DNA from: Phragmites australis
Taxonomy: Eukaryota; Streptophyta; Magnoliopsida; Poales; Poaceae
Assembly: GCF_958298935.1 (NCBI RefSeq)
Contig: NC_084922.1
Location: 7,318,501-7,382,500, forward strand
Length of the DNA: 64,000 bases
Direction: 5' to 3'
Shown: positions 35,577-47,069 of the stretch, piece by piece
Layout: each line of letters starts with the position of its first letter
Numbering within the stretch: position 1 is the first letter of the stretch
The notes under the pieces: model-generated
The model's database searches: none
What the model saw: the letters and a program-made list of their open reading frames with translations, nothing else
Told to the model about the DNA's origin: nothing
Made by a program: the position numbers and the translations under genes

Positions 35577-37492
35577 TGTATGACCGAAAATGATGACTAG
35601 AAGGGGGTGAATATGCACCTCAATAAATTTCTTTCGAAATTGATAGTCTACTCCTATTTGGGTCACCCAACGCACCTCAAACCACAAGTGAAAGTAAAGA
35701 GAGAGAAACTTAGTTGAGATCAAGTAAAACCATGGCTCTCACTGATGATATATGAACCTTAGGTTCCATGAAACATAATTCCACGAGTCATTGCCACAAA
35801 AGCAAGCGACTTGGCAAAAAAACACAAGAAACAAAAGAAGATGGTCGCCGGAAGAAACAACTCTCCAAATTGATGGTCTAGAAGCATGGGTATTTAGGAC
35901 CCACTCATATACATAAGTATGTGAATGTTTCTGCCTCTAGCAACAAGAAGAATAATCTCCCAAGGTGGAAAACTTGCAGCTCAAAAGCAAAAACGAAAAT
36001 CAACAAGAAAATAGAAGAACTTGCATCGGATGCAAGGGAACCAAAACAAAGAAACTAGAAGTAGATGAACACAAACTCATGTGAGAAAATAAAATTCATT
36101 AAGCATATAGGTCAGCCCTATTTTATTCAATTTACAATGTTTTTTCTCTCACAAAAGCTCTAGCCTATTACAAAGACTAAGTATATCCTCTCCTCTCCTC
36201 CAAAATCTATCTCTAGGCTCTCAAATAGCTGGCTCACTTTTTCCCTACAGTCATACCCTATTTATAGGCCTAGGAAAGTAGCTTAGCCTTTAAATTTTTT
36301 CTTGTTTCTAAAATACCTCTCACTTACAATGGCCTTCTATCTACCACCGGGACATTCTGGTCCATATTTTACTTCATCCATTGAACTGCCATGACACCTT
36401 CGCGACTTAGCTTCACCTCGATGCTAGCTTCACGATGATACCACGTGCACTTCACCCTTCTAGGGTTTTAAGGCCAAACCGTGAAGCCGCCTTGCACACT
36501 TCTCAAAGCGTGACTCACAACTACTTGCTTTGACCTCAAATAAGCATCTCGATATCGACGTGAGTACTACGTCTTGCGGTCTTGACCACCGGCAAGTCTC
36601 TCTCGCTCCCGATCTCTCGAGCCGCCTATCACTTGCACCAGCATTCCCTTTCGCTTGACTTTGTCAACACGTTGTCTTTATCCTTCCTTCCAAGCTTGCT
36701 TGACCTTCATGTGCACAGTTAGTATCACCCTTGACTTCACCCGACCTCCTCCATCGTCTGCCACCAAGCACCCCGTTTGGCCACGATCACCCCACCATCG
36801 TTCACCAAGTTGCATCAATCACCTACACATCATGAGACAAACAAACATGTATCTCCAAATACATATAACTTCATCACAAGTTAGTTCAAATCAAGTTCCT
36901 ATTGAAAAAGATAGTCGTAATAAAAATATGAACACCGGATGGTCCGGTGCTCACACCAGTACAAGCACCGGACCATCCAGTGTGTACTCTTCCTCTGGCT
37001 CTGGAGACCCTATGTAAAATGCTCCAGCGATACTCCGGCGTTTAGTCATACCCATCACCAGACCTTTTGGTGAGTATATTTTTACCAGACCATTTTTGGC
37101 AACATCTCTATTGAATAGTCTGGTGCTCTCTGGGCCCATCACCGGACCATCTGGTGCACTATCTTCATCCTGACACCGAAAACTTCTTCTCCACTGGAAT
37201 TGGTCTGGTGCCTTTTGTATCTTACACCGGACCTTCTGATGAGAACCTTTATTTCTGTCTGTGCATTGTAATGCTCCGGTGCTTAAACCTGTTTCACACC
37301 GGACTATCCGGTGAGATCAAAAACCCTCACAACGGAATATTCGATGAGTGTAAACTTCCTGCGTCCGAAACAAAAACTCAACTCCAACTTTAATTAGCCT
37401 TAAATAAAATCACTCACAAACAAATTCATACCAACCAAAATCCTAACTTAAATTCAATATTATCAATAACTCATCACTTACTTAATTTTACA
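35577..37492 (-). repeat. 5' LTR of the large Copia element
   Basis: The plus-strand edge TGTATGACCGAAAATG adjoins the primer-binding site at about 35558-35576. The right edge is CTTAATTTTACA, aligning with CTTGGTTTCACA of the other LTR after a small deletion near 37475. The CACCGG palindrome array lies at 36930-37340. Confidence 0.85.
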
Positions 37493-40400
37493 TGATAGAT
37501 AGCACCGAAAAAGAGAAAAGGCAGTACAGCGCTGGCCGCATGAACAATCCAACTGTTCATCTACACGAACAGCTAGCGTGAAAAAAAAAAAAACAGTTGC
37601 CACAAACTGTTCAGCTGACCGGCCGGTAGAGTCATAGAGATCGCCAACGTCTTACGTATATAAACCAAAAGGAAACCGTGTGACATAATTTTTTTTTCTT
37701 TTAGAGAAGGCTAACAGATTGAGCTGTCTGTGTACTTACACATACATTGCCTAGATTAGCTCCACATATACTGACTGCAAAATTTTCCCAAGAATTAATC
37801 TATATAGTTCCGGCACATTTTTTTCCTGTGGTTTAAGGTCCCGTTTAGAACGTAGAAATTTCACAAGAATTTTTGCAGAAGTTTACATAAATACTAGCTA
37901 AGAATTCCTGCATTTCAAACGGTGCGAAATCAATACTATGTTGAGATGTTTGGCTTGGGATTTGACAACAAGCGGCTGAATTGGAACCGTTGATGAATTC
38001 GTCGTGAGGCCACGACAGGAAGGACACAAGAGTTTCCTCGATCGATCGCTTGGTACGTGCACATATCGATCGTTCTTGTGATTTGCCTTGACATTGTCAC
38101 GTCAAATCGGAGCAACAGCGTTACATGTTTAAAGAGAAGCAGGTAGAGCTACTCCATCTTGTAGCATCAACTGTTCTGCATGTCCAGACCGCTGGCTGGT
38201 GTACTGCAGCATTTATAGGCTCATAGCGCTGCATGTACATAGTATATGCATGCATGCTGGATCTAGCTAACTTACTTTTGGTTAAATAGGAGAGACACTA
38301 TGTACATATGCAGTGTGTATATGTTTCTGTAAGGCAGCTCCAATACGAGGAATGTACCATGAAATATTTAATCTGGTGCAATCCATCTCGATCTGTGATG
38401 TGTATGCATGATGTCCACTAAATTTCTTGATGGAATTTAATCTATTGTATATTCCATGATATGCCTGCATATATGCAAGTATATGGGTGTCTATAAAATT
38501 AGTTCTACTTGACGAGAGAACATTTGCACCAGTATAATTTTAGTCAGTCTCTGTTATACAGATTTAGTCAGTATAATCTGATGTTACTACTCTTATTCCT
38601 GTTTTGAATTTTGATTCCATTATATGAAGTTAAAGATCATTTTTTGTGGTATATAGAGATGAAGCTGAGGCTCTTATTTGGTACCAAGCCCTTCACCTCA
38701 TATTATTCAACATATTGGTACACTGCATTTTCTGGGGTCGTAACAACACGATATTTCTTGACACGCGCTCCAAAATACAATTTTGACCAGGCATCCATAC
38801 AATAGTATGGAAACATTTTTCAAGAAAATATAATGCATAACATCCTATATAAATACTCATGAAGATATTGTTTGACAAGTTAAAATAATTTGCCTACAAC
38901 ATTCACGGCAACTATTTTTCTTTTACTCAAGGAAGTACTCGAATTTCAAATTATTTTATCTTGGCACTAACTGATTTGTACCAAAATTTAAATTGCAAGC
39001 ATAATTTCTCAAAACTTACCTACATGGTATGTGCTAAACCCGCACCTACCCAAAAAAAGAGGGGGGGGGGGGGTTGAGACAATAAATATATTTTTATGAA
39101 AAAATATGGGCTAGCAATATGCAATTCATATGTGATACTTGTAAACCATTTTCTCTTTGTGTATGCAAGTTATTGTTGAATATAGAATTTTAGAATTGAA
39201 CTATAAAGTGGTATGACTAGAAGATGCAACAACGTGCATACTTAACCTTAAAAAAATCCTTAGCACATAATAGGAAAAACTGTTGTAATATAGCGCTGGT
39301 TAGTATGGATGGATGAACATCTATATATACGTATGCATCGGTAGAAAATGACATCTGATTTGACACCAATGGGTGTAGTGTAACCCCACCTATCATTATA
39401 TCTTCTTTTATTAAATAGGATATGGCACAAAGTGAAAAGACAAGTTACGTCTTATCAGTATAATATTCCATTTTAGTTGCCAGTTACTAAAATCAGTACT
39501 AATGCATTGTTTTTTGTCTGCTTGTGCATGTCAAATCTGATTTGGATCCCAGTGCATATATAGTGCCAATAAAAGGGACGTGTTAAGGAATAGTTCTGAG
39601 TCGAGGGCCAACTTGAAAGACCATTTGGCCAGACGGACCATCCTAGCTACTGTTTCGGCTGGATAGTTTTCACGCTTAGATGTATGTTGTGCATTACCTG
39701 TCTAATCACTCTGCAAAGCAAGGAACTGTGCAGAATAATGTGACAAATCGGGACGCACACGAGTAATGACCTGGAAATCTTTTAAAGTTAGGAAGCAAGC
39801 ACTGAGAAATTGGTGGACTGAAGAGAGTCCAATCATGCATGCAGAGAACAATTGTGAAGATTGTGTTATATATACTTGCAATACATAAGTTCGATATGTC
39901 CATGGCCGAATTATTGACGGTTCTTTTCTAGCTACAAGGTCAAAAGTTAACTTTGTGTGTGCACGAACATACATACATACATACATACATACACACACAT
40001 ATGGAAGAGAACTCTTCTATATATGACTGAAAGGAGTATAATGGAAGAAACAGACACATTCTAAAATGAAAACTTAGGTCAATCCGCATCAATATTTCCA
40101 TTTGGTTCAAGTTGAATTCATGCATGGAAATGCTGAACCGAATTAAATACCCAACTTCAATTTGACTTGAAACACTAGAGCATTTTGTACTTTGAATTAC
40201 ACACCTTTTAGTAAATAAGCACACATTTCTCATGTAAGCATTTCTATGAATGTACAAGTTGAGTTCATATTTGATGAGTAGCCTAAAACTCAGTAGAAAT
40301 GTTCGAAGAAACACTTTTAACCGCCAAAAAGGCCAGTATATATTAAAAATGTTCTAACAGAATAATTCTAACAACAATTAATATATCCAGACGTTAGATG

Positions 40401-41400
40401 TTCATCATATGGGTGAAATAGAAAAGAATATCAAAATTCACAAGAAAGTGAAACTGAACGACTTATCTGCTGCAGTTCTGGCAAACCTTTGCTAGAAAAA
40501 GGGTTTATGACCGATGGCCTAGCTTGTGGCTAAGAAACTATATATGTCATACAACAACTGTGGAAAATGAGCAATACACCAGCAAAAATTAGTCAAACTC
40601 GTACTCGCCTAGTATCAGTCTGGCAAGGTGTGGTGGTGAACCAACACCTCAAGAACTCGATCGAGCATGAAGTCAACATGGTTAAAGGGGACCAACAGCA
40701 CAAACTTCAACCTGGGAACTAAGAGTGCAACTCAGAACCAATATATTCAAAACAAACGATCAGAAATAGATCTCATAGCAGTAGAACATAAGCATGCAAA
40801 GTACTAGCCAATCAGAACCGCAGAATTTAGAAAAAGACTTAATGCCAATGGAGGAAAACTCTAGATGATCGAATAAATACAAGTACAATGCACACAACAG
40901 TGAGATCCATAAAAAGATCTGGGACCTATAAGAATAGTGCCGGGAATACTGCTTTCCCATACCTTCACAGTTTGCTAACATGGATGGGGAGAATGTCTGC
41001 GAAAGAAATGATGTGATGCTCACCATAAACAACTGTTTTGATCTTACCTCTCAAACTATTAAGCATCTCACAATGATATATATCTGGAGCATATATTGAA
41101 ACATAGGCCACTGGTGCCTATGACATATGATATAAGATGCAGATCAAGTGACCTTTAATTGGCACCAACCATCAGCTTAGTACTACTCATGCATGCAAGT
41201 AGGATCCTTTGATAGTTTATTTGGCCTAAAGGTGGTTATTTTCTGATCACAAAGCATGCTATACGTACTAATGACTGATCGATGGATCCTGCGTAAACGA
41301 ATTAATCATGAAAAGGAGATCAAGATCTCGATTCGATTACATTTAGTACTCCAAAGTATGGTTTGCACAACATGCAAAAAGGGATGCAGATATATATAAT
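37493..41400. other. Intergenic region downstream of the RA2-like gene
   Basis: AT-rich, with no conserved coding frame, RNA gene or clear transposon found. It contains a G-run (39061-39073) and a CATA microsatellite (39968-39993). It contrasts with the dense transposons to either side and may hold regulatory DNA for the neighbouring gene, which cannot be judged from one sequence. Confidence 0.5.
39968..40000. repeat. (CATA)n / (CA)n microsatellite
   Basis: Six to seven consecutive CATA units followed by a short CA run. Confidence 0.9.
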
Positions 41401-41587
41401 TCATGTCGGCTATATAGAGAAGCTAGATATATAGGTAGATAGATTGCTATTGCTCCATAGCTCTGAATCGACCTGAGAATGGACTCCCCATCTCCCTGAA
41501 GCTTCCTTCAATAAGCACTCCCATCCCAGCTCATTAAGGCCAAAGGACTTAAGTACATGTCTCCACATTTTAACCAGCAGTAAACAA

Positions 41588-41683
41588 CTGCACAAGACAA
41601 GCATATGACACAGATGACACATGAAACACACAAGCATATATAAATGCATGATTGCAATGCAGCAAATCACTTAAATCACTTAC
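41588..41683 (-). other. Candidate 3'-UTR intron of the RA2-like gene
   Basis: On the gene strand GTAAGT stands at 41683-41678, 14 bases after the stop codon. TGTCTTGTGCAG ends at 41588. The resulting 96-bp intron has a plant-like donor, a pyrimidine-rich acceptor and AT-rich content. This is inferred from splice signals only. Confidence 0.45.
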
Positions 41684-41697
41684 TGTTTCATGGTGAT

Positions 41698-42435
41698 TCA
41701 CATGCTGCTGTCTCCTCCTTCCTTGTGATCCATTCCAATGCTCTCTGATCCAGAGTTGGCGGTCGTGGTGGCGCTGATGGCATTCACGGCCCAATTAGCC
41801 ATGGAAACGTAAGGCAGAACGGGCGCCACGTCAGAGCCTGTGCTGCTAATAACGTTGCTCCGCATGAAGTAGCAGCCAGCTGGCGGTGGCGGCGGTGCTA
41901 TGCCTTCGACTACCCCGAGCCTCCGGCCGCTGTACATGCCGGCGGCCGCAGCGAGCTGGCCGGGGCTCGGCATTGCTGTGGAGAGCCTGGGGGCGGCGGT
42001 GACTGGTAGCGCGGTGGGGATGCCCATATCGCTGCAGGCATAGCGGAGAAGCTCGGCGTGCGCAGCGTCGAGCTCCTTCTGGAGGCGGTGGACCTGGCGC
42101 TGGAGCACGGAGATGGCGCCGACGCAGCCGTAGACGGGGTCCTTGACGCGCGCCTCGGCCTCGTAGGCGAGCGAGCTCACGGCGTCCTCGCGCTGGTGCG
42201 GCAGCAGCTCGTTGAGCAGCTTGGTGACGTTGCTGGCGCCGAACACCTTGTGCACGTTCGCGAACTTCTGCGGCTCCTCTGGCGGGAAATATGGCGCGAA
42301 CACGCACCCCGGCAGGCACTTGCGCCGCAGGAACTTGCACGCCGCGCACGGCGCCCCGGCACCCGGCGTCGTCGTCCCTGACGCGGCCACCGGGGAGACG
42401 GCGGAGTTGTTGCTAGTGCTCGACGGGGATGCCAT
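41698..42435 (-). CDS. ra2: LOB-domain (LBD) transcription factor, RAMOSA2-like
   Basis: Intact 245-residue class I LBD protein in one exon. The C block is CX2CX6CX3C with Cys30, Cys33, Cys40 and Cys44 (CKFLRRKCLPGCVFAPYF), which binds zinc and DNA. The GAS block spans about residues 58-100 (VHKVFGASNVTKLLNEL). The class I LX6LX3LX6L dimerisation coil uses Leu111, Leu118, Leu122 and Leu129. The C terminus is Ala/Pro-rich with a proline run near 180 and ends in an acidic DHKEGGDSSM tail. The LOB domain plus this tail fit grass RAMOSA2, a nuclear regulator that sets spikelet-pair and branch meristem determinacy in maize (Vrs4 in barley). The start is the ATG shortly after a likely 5'-UTR splice acceptor. 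GC content is far above its surroundings, usual for grass coding exons. Orthology rather than close paralogy is my inference from recalled family features. Confidence 0.88.
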   Translation of the reverse strand: MASPSSTSNNSAVSPVAASGTTTPGAGAPCAACKFLRRKCLPGCVFAPYFPPEEPQKFANVHKVFGASNVTKLLNELLPHQREDAVSSLAYEAEARVKDPVYGCVGAISVLQRQVHRLQKELDAAHAELLRYACSDMGIPTALPVTAAPRLSTAMPSPGQLAAAAGMYSGRRLGVVEGIAPPPPPAGCYFMRSNVISSTGSDVAPVLPYVSMANWAVNAISATTTANSGSESIGMDHKEGGDSSM

Positions 42436-42460
42436 TTCCAGCGGGCCACAAAGTTGTTAC

Positions 42461-42963
42461 CTGCGATTTTTATTAAAAAAGTGTTGGATTGTTAGTTTTT
42501 TCCAAAGAAATTAATTATGAACATGCATGTTTAGATACATGTTTTGATACTAGATTTAGGTTAATAGGGTTTTCTTGGACCGAGAATTGTTCTGGGAAGG
42601 CAGAAGGGGAAGATTAGGGTTTTGGTGCGGAAGGTGTGTTCTGATCTAAATATGTGCAAACTTTGGAGGCAAGAGAAAATTGTGTTCTTTAGGGGCAATG
42701 AAACTGTAGAATTCTTATCTGTGGAAATTTGATATAGAGACCAATGAAAATCAATAGCATGATAATATGGCGTGGGTGTGCATGCATGATGATATGGCAC
42801 AAGAAGCACAAATTTGAAGGGAAAAAAGCTGATGTATGCTCAAATCTCAAGAAGCATATGGGTAATATAATATACCAAGAGAAGACCAAGAAGACTGCAA
42901 ACTTTTGTTTTCTCAAATTTCTCATAAGGGCATCTAGCCAGTGAGAGACCTACTCATGCTCAC
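42461..42963 (-). other. Candidate 5'-UTR intron of the RA2-like gene
   Basis: On the gene strand, AAAGAG|GTGAGC gives a donor at 42963 and AATCGCAG|GTAAC an acceptor at 42461, 23 bases before the ATG. The 503 bp between are AT-rich with no long gene-strand frame of interest. A second acceptor-like CATTGTGCAG lies near 43099. Inferred from signals only. Confidence 0.45.
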
Positions 42964-43500
42964 CTCTTTGAGGTCACAGAGAGGATAGATCTGATGATCT
43001 GATGAAGGGTAAAGAGTATGTTGAAGGATTTTTCTTTCCTTCGTCTCTGTTGCTACTAGCTTGTTTCTCCCATGATATATCCACTGCTATCTAACAATCT
43101 GCACAATGGAATAGAGGAGAGAAATAGAAAGGGAAAAAAAACAAGCAAGATAAGCAATTCTTGTTTCAATTTGTATGGGGATCGAAGAATTGTAGGAGGG
43201 GCATATGATCAGGTAGAACAGCCTAACTCTTGTCTCTGACTGTGGTCTGTGGGTGAGAGAGGATCCGCGTCCGTGAGAGGGAGGGAGATATAGAGAGATC
43301 AGCTCCTCCTCCTCGTCCAACAACTGCAGCAAGGGAAAGGTGAGGTGTATAGATCGACCACACAATATGAAAAGGCAAGCCAGTATTGAATGAGGAAGTG
43401 ATAGTTGAAGAATATTATGGAGGTGTTGCAATGAAAAAAGGGCCCGGGGCAGGAGAGAGGGAGGAGGGAGAGTAAACAGATAAATAAGGACAAATCGAGA
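42964..43500 (-). promoter_or_regulatory. Presumed 5' UTR and promoter-proximal region of the RA2-like gene
   Basis: CT/GA-rich tracts (GAGGAGGAGGAG and CTCCCTCCCTCTC on the gene strand, about 43275-43320; GA-rich 43445-43475 on the plus strand) are typical of plant 5' leaders and core promoters. A TATTTATC element near 43480 could serve as a TATA box but is not decisive. The transcription start cannot be fixed from sequence. Confidence 0.4.
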
Positions 43501-43664
43501 TTAATGGAATTACAAGAAAAAGTGTGAGTGTGACATTGCCACTACTCGAAGAATATCTACCACAGTGCCTCCCTCGTCTCATCACCTTTCACAAACAGTT
43601 CCATGCTGCGCATGGTAGCTGAAGGGGTACGTATATATGTATGTATAGATTATAAGTATGTTTA

Positions 43665-43951
43665 GGTCGTGTTTGTTTGAGTTTCTGTTTTTGAGTTTTC
43701 TGAAAAATTGTGCTTTTGATTTGTCTGAAAAACTGTTTTTGGAAATAGGTTATTAGTTTTTACAATAAATTTTTAACTTATCAGCACATAACTTTTTAAA
43801 AAGTACATCTCAGCGAGCTTCTCAGCTTTAATTTATTTTCCTTATAAACAGGCTTCTGACTTCTCCAGAAGTCACTTCTCCAGAACCTCATTTATTCTGA
43901 CTTCTAACTTCTAGCTTCTGCCAGTAACAGAAGCAGTAAACAAATACGGCC
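43665..43951. mobile_element. Tourist-type MITE, 287 bp
   Basis: The termini are GGTCGTGTTTGTTT and its inverted partner AAACAAATACGGCC, flanked by TTA at 43662-43664 and 43952-43954. The 3-bp TTA duplication and GGCCGTRTTTGTTT-type ends fit PIF/Harbinger-derived Tourist elements. It lies just upstream of the RA2-like promoter region. Confidence 0.8.
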
Positions 43952-43954
43952 TTA

Positions 43955-46289
43955 GTTATTAGTATAATAAAACAAAGATAGTTCATAGCAAAGTAGGTAT
44001 TTTTCGCTAAGTGCGTCCGGTTTAAGAGTAATCATGCCCTTTCAAGCATGAGCTGGTTTGCTTAATTGAGCTCTGCCTAGCAGCACAATCATAAAGAAGC
44101 CGGCGATGTAGACCGGCACCGTGTGGCGATCGATGGCACAGGGTGCTTCGTGCTTGTTTGCAATGTTGTTTAACTAATTACTCCTTGTCTATCGCTTCGA
44201 TCGCATAATTAGAAGCGCCGCGATATAATTGGCAATCATTAGTGAGAAACTAAGTTATGGGCATGCACTGTCATGCCCCATTATTTATACCTAGCTAGGG
44301 AATTAGGTAGACTCTTGATTGTGGTTAATCAGCCTACAGATGTTCTCTGCTTATATGATTAATTTTGGACTCACGCTGCACCAGCGCAGTGTCAACAAAG
44401 AATTATTTTTTGTACATAATATTATTCAGAATGTGTACAAGCAATCTTCTCAAACTTTCACCACTGATACATATATAACTATTCAGTTTGTTCATGTGAA
44501 AATAATGTTATTAGATTTTCTTAATGGATTGTTCCACAATATAATAAATTTATAGTATCGAATATAATAATATTTAATCTTTTGGTAATATATAACTATT
44601 AAATGATGGTAAGAATATACATATTCAGACCATGCAAACCAGTGTCGAAAACAACATGATAAAGGGGCTACATGTCTAAGCAATATATATGTTACAATGC
44701 TTGAGTAGTGCAGAAAACATCAATTGAGTTGTATGTACTGCACCTAACTCAAAAGATAGTCCTAAAAAATAAATCTCAGAAGATGCAGGTAATTCATACA
44801 TTAATTTATACCCATCTTTTTTTCAGTAATCATATTATAACAAAGGCACACGGCATGCTTCTATAATTATAAAGTCAAAGTTTCCTTCATTTCCTATCCA
44901 TACAGTACGAAGGGAAAACCTCATGAAAATTTGCCGACTAGAGTAATTTATTCCGATATCCTGGAAAATCAACTGATCCACACTGGGCCTTCATACAGTT
45001 AACTGATGAAGATAGGAGCACACGTCGCATAAAATAATTCAAAGTACATGTGGCCCTCAATGATGACCACTGTTACAGCATGATAACTTTGGCTTAGATT
45101 TTGTCATCTTTGTCATTTATAGGTACGTAGCTGAAGCTTATATATAATTAGTATCATCATGATCTACATACCATCTCAACAGAACGTAATTACTACTTGA
45201 CGCAAAGTTTTCAAAACTAATAAGTTGCAAAAAAGTATCCACAGTCCAGTCTGGCCAACAATCATACAGATCACTGAGAACAACCAAGCGACAGTACAGT
45301 GGTCATACTACAGACAGCTCAGAAAAAAACAGAGCCACGTTTCAACAAAAAGGGAGACAAAGAATTATAGTATGCCGTATATATATTTACATATATATCG
45401 ATAGTTAACTTAATCCTCCTGTTTGAAACTGTACAGCTACTAAAACAGTAATCACTGTAACAATAGTGGCTGAACCAGAACCACATAGATATGGGTCAGT
45501 TTAACTTTCCTAAAGGAAAAGCCAAGTCAATTCGAGTGGTCGGCAGAGCAAACATGTAAAAGTTCCTCAAGAAAGAGAGCTCACGGTCTCCAAGAAGGCC
45601 AGAACAGACAAGTATAGATTCACACACTAAGCTCTCCTCGCCCTTTTACAGAGGTAACAGCAAGCCCTACGCGAAGGCAGGCTCCACCGTTAAGGTAATT
45701 TAGTGGTTATAGGTAGTTATTAACTCTTATTATTGTGTTATGTAAAGATAAGAGAAATGAATGATAATAAAGATAAAGCTGACGTACAGATAAAATTTGC
45801 TCATGTAAAGAAGAACTTAATAAAATTAGTTCTTAAAGAAAAGAAAATAAGAGATATATCTAAACATTACGAGTATAATAAATTAAAAATAAAAAATATA
45901 TTGAAAGAAAGAAGATATAGCAGCTTCACTTTATAGCTAGACGCCATTAACTTCTCGAAATCAACATGTACAGTGATACCGCATGACATACATGCACGAA
46001 ACGAAAAAAAGACACAGCCAGCTATGGCATGTAATCGCACGAGCAAGATTTGACATCTCCCCCTGGAAGACATTCATATAGGCTGTTATATGTTACTATA
46101 ATGCTTGTGCGTCGCTACGAATGAAAAGGATCATATACTAGCACGTTGTGGCGGTGGCGCCACTGCGGAGCTCGGCCTGTGTTATGCCTTCAGCTTGCCG
46201 TGGCACCCTGACAACTAGCTCCACCCCAGCCATACCTCCACTACTATTTCTACTATTGTTAGGGTACTAGCAGCAGGTCCCAGCTCGTT
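43955..46289. other. Intergenic, nothing recognised
   Basis: AT-rich sequence upstream of the RA2-like gene. A Lys-rich open frame at 45733-45936 has no recognisable domain and reflects local A-richness. No RNA gene, clear MITE or LTR found. Confidence 0.45.
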
Positions 46290-47069
46290 ATATCCATAAG
46301 CTGGCATCCTCAATCCATATTTTAATAGGTCTATTATATACATAGGCTCAATTAGAATTAGAATTAAGATCCTAAACTAACTCAACTTAAATGATTAGTC
46401 TGATAAGCGATAAGCCCTCTACCTTTTATGTCATGTTTCTCTAAGTGATGAGCCTCTACTTTTTATATCATGTTTTTTTATCATTAATTTTCGATATGGG
46501 ACTAAATCTAATAATCTTCCTCATTATACACAACATGTGTAACCCTTAGAGACGTTCGGGCTCACCCACAACCGCACGACCCTAAAGATGCTCCAGATTT
46601 ACCGATCTTTGAGCTCTGATATCACTTATTATGAAATTAGCTATCAGCAGAATCAATGGATTGATCTATCGAGATGGTGCACGTGATCACAGACAACACC
46701 AGAGGTACAATGTTTGTTAACAAGATTCAGTCAAAGCCTACATACCTAAGGTATCATTACGGGTGCTTCTCCCTATCTAGCAACAACGGCTACTTCTAGG
46801 GTTCCGATAGAACCAGCGTCGCCCCCTGCGAATCTATCGTTATTCCGTCGTAGTTACAACAACCGTCTTCCTCTCAAATTTATGATGAAACTAGTTACAG
46901 GAGTCCTACTGGAATTTCATATGGATTCCTACTCTAACTCCACCATATACCGCTAATACAATTACAAATCCTATATATAGCCAACAACTATACCTCTACT
47001 ACAAAGCTTGGCCTACATCGTGGGTTGGCCATGCCGGCATGCCATGCTTGCATCATAATCAGGAGGAAT
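46290..47069 (-). repeat. Possible Copia/TRIM LTR fragment with primer-binding site
   Basis: The reverse strand contains TGATATCAGAGCTCAAAG (about 46603-46628), close to the initiator-Met primer site TGGTATCAGAGC. Downstream on that strand are TGTATAATGAGGAAG, TTTAGTCCCATATCGAAAATT and a TATA-like GATATAAAAAGTAGAGGCTC (about 46450-46530), words seen in plant TRIM and short-LTR elements. I could not identify two matching LTRs, so ends are undefined. Confidence 0.35.

Larger units (their letters stand above)
25173..37492 (-). mobile_element. Large Copia retrotransposon (Sirevirus-like), nested and inactivated
   Basis: LTRs of about 1.92 kb (25173-27091 and 35577-37492) flank a reverse-strand internal region with gag, protease, integrase, RT and RNase H remnants. 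The left LTR is preceded on the element strand by a polypurine tract. The right LTR is followed by TTGTATCAAAGTC, a degenerate match to the initiator-Met tRNA primer site. A 1.6-kb solo LTR (27904-29524) is inserted in the 3' region. Expected flanks (about 25168-25172 and 37493-37497) do not match, so the TSD is lost or the left edge is slightly off. The long LTRs with CACCGG palindromes suggest a Sirevirus. Confidence 0.85.

Noticed and set aside
41410..41670. 86-residue reverse frame downstream of the RA2-like stop
   Set aside because: No domain; it falls in the presumed 3' UTR and candidate 3'-UTR intron, so not called as a gene.
41846..42449. Long GC-rich frames overlapping the RA2-like gene (reverse 41846-42349 and 42177-42449, forward 42058-42381)
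   Set aside because: Arg/Ala-rich shadows of a GC-rich exon in other frames; only the 245-residue frame has the LOB domain.
45733..45936. Lys-rich 67-residue forward frame
   Set aside because: Composition follows from local A-richness; no domain or expression signal.
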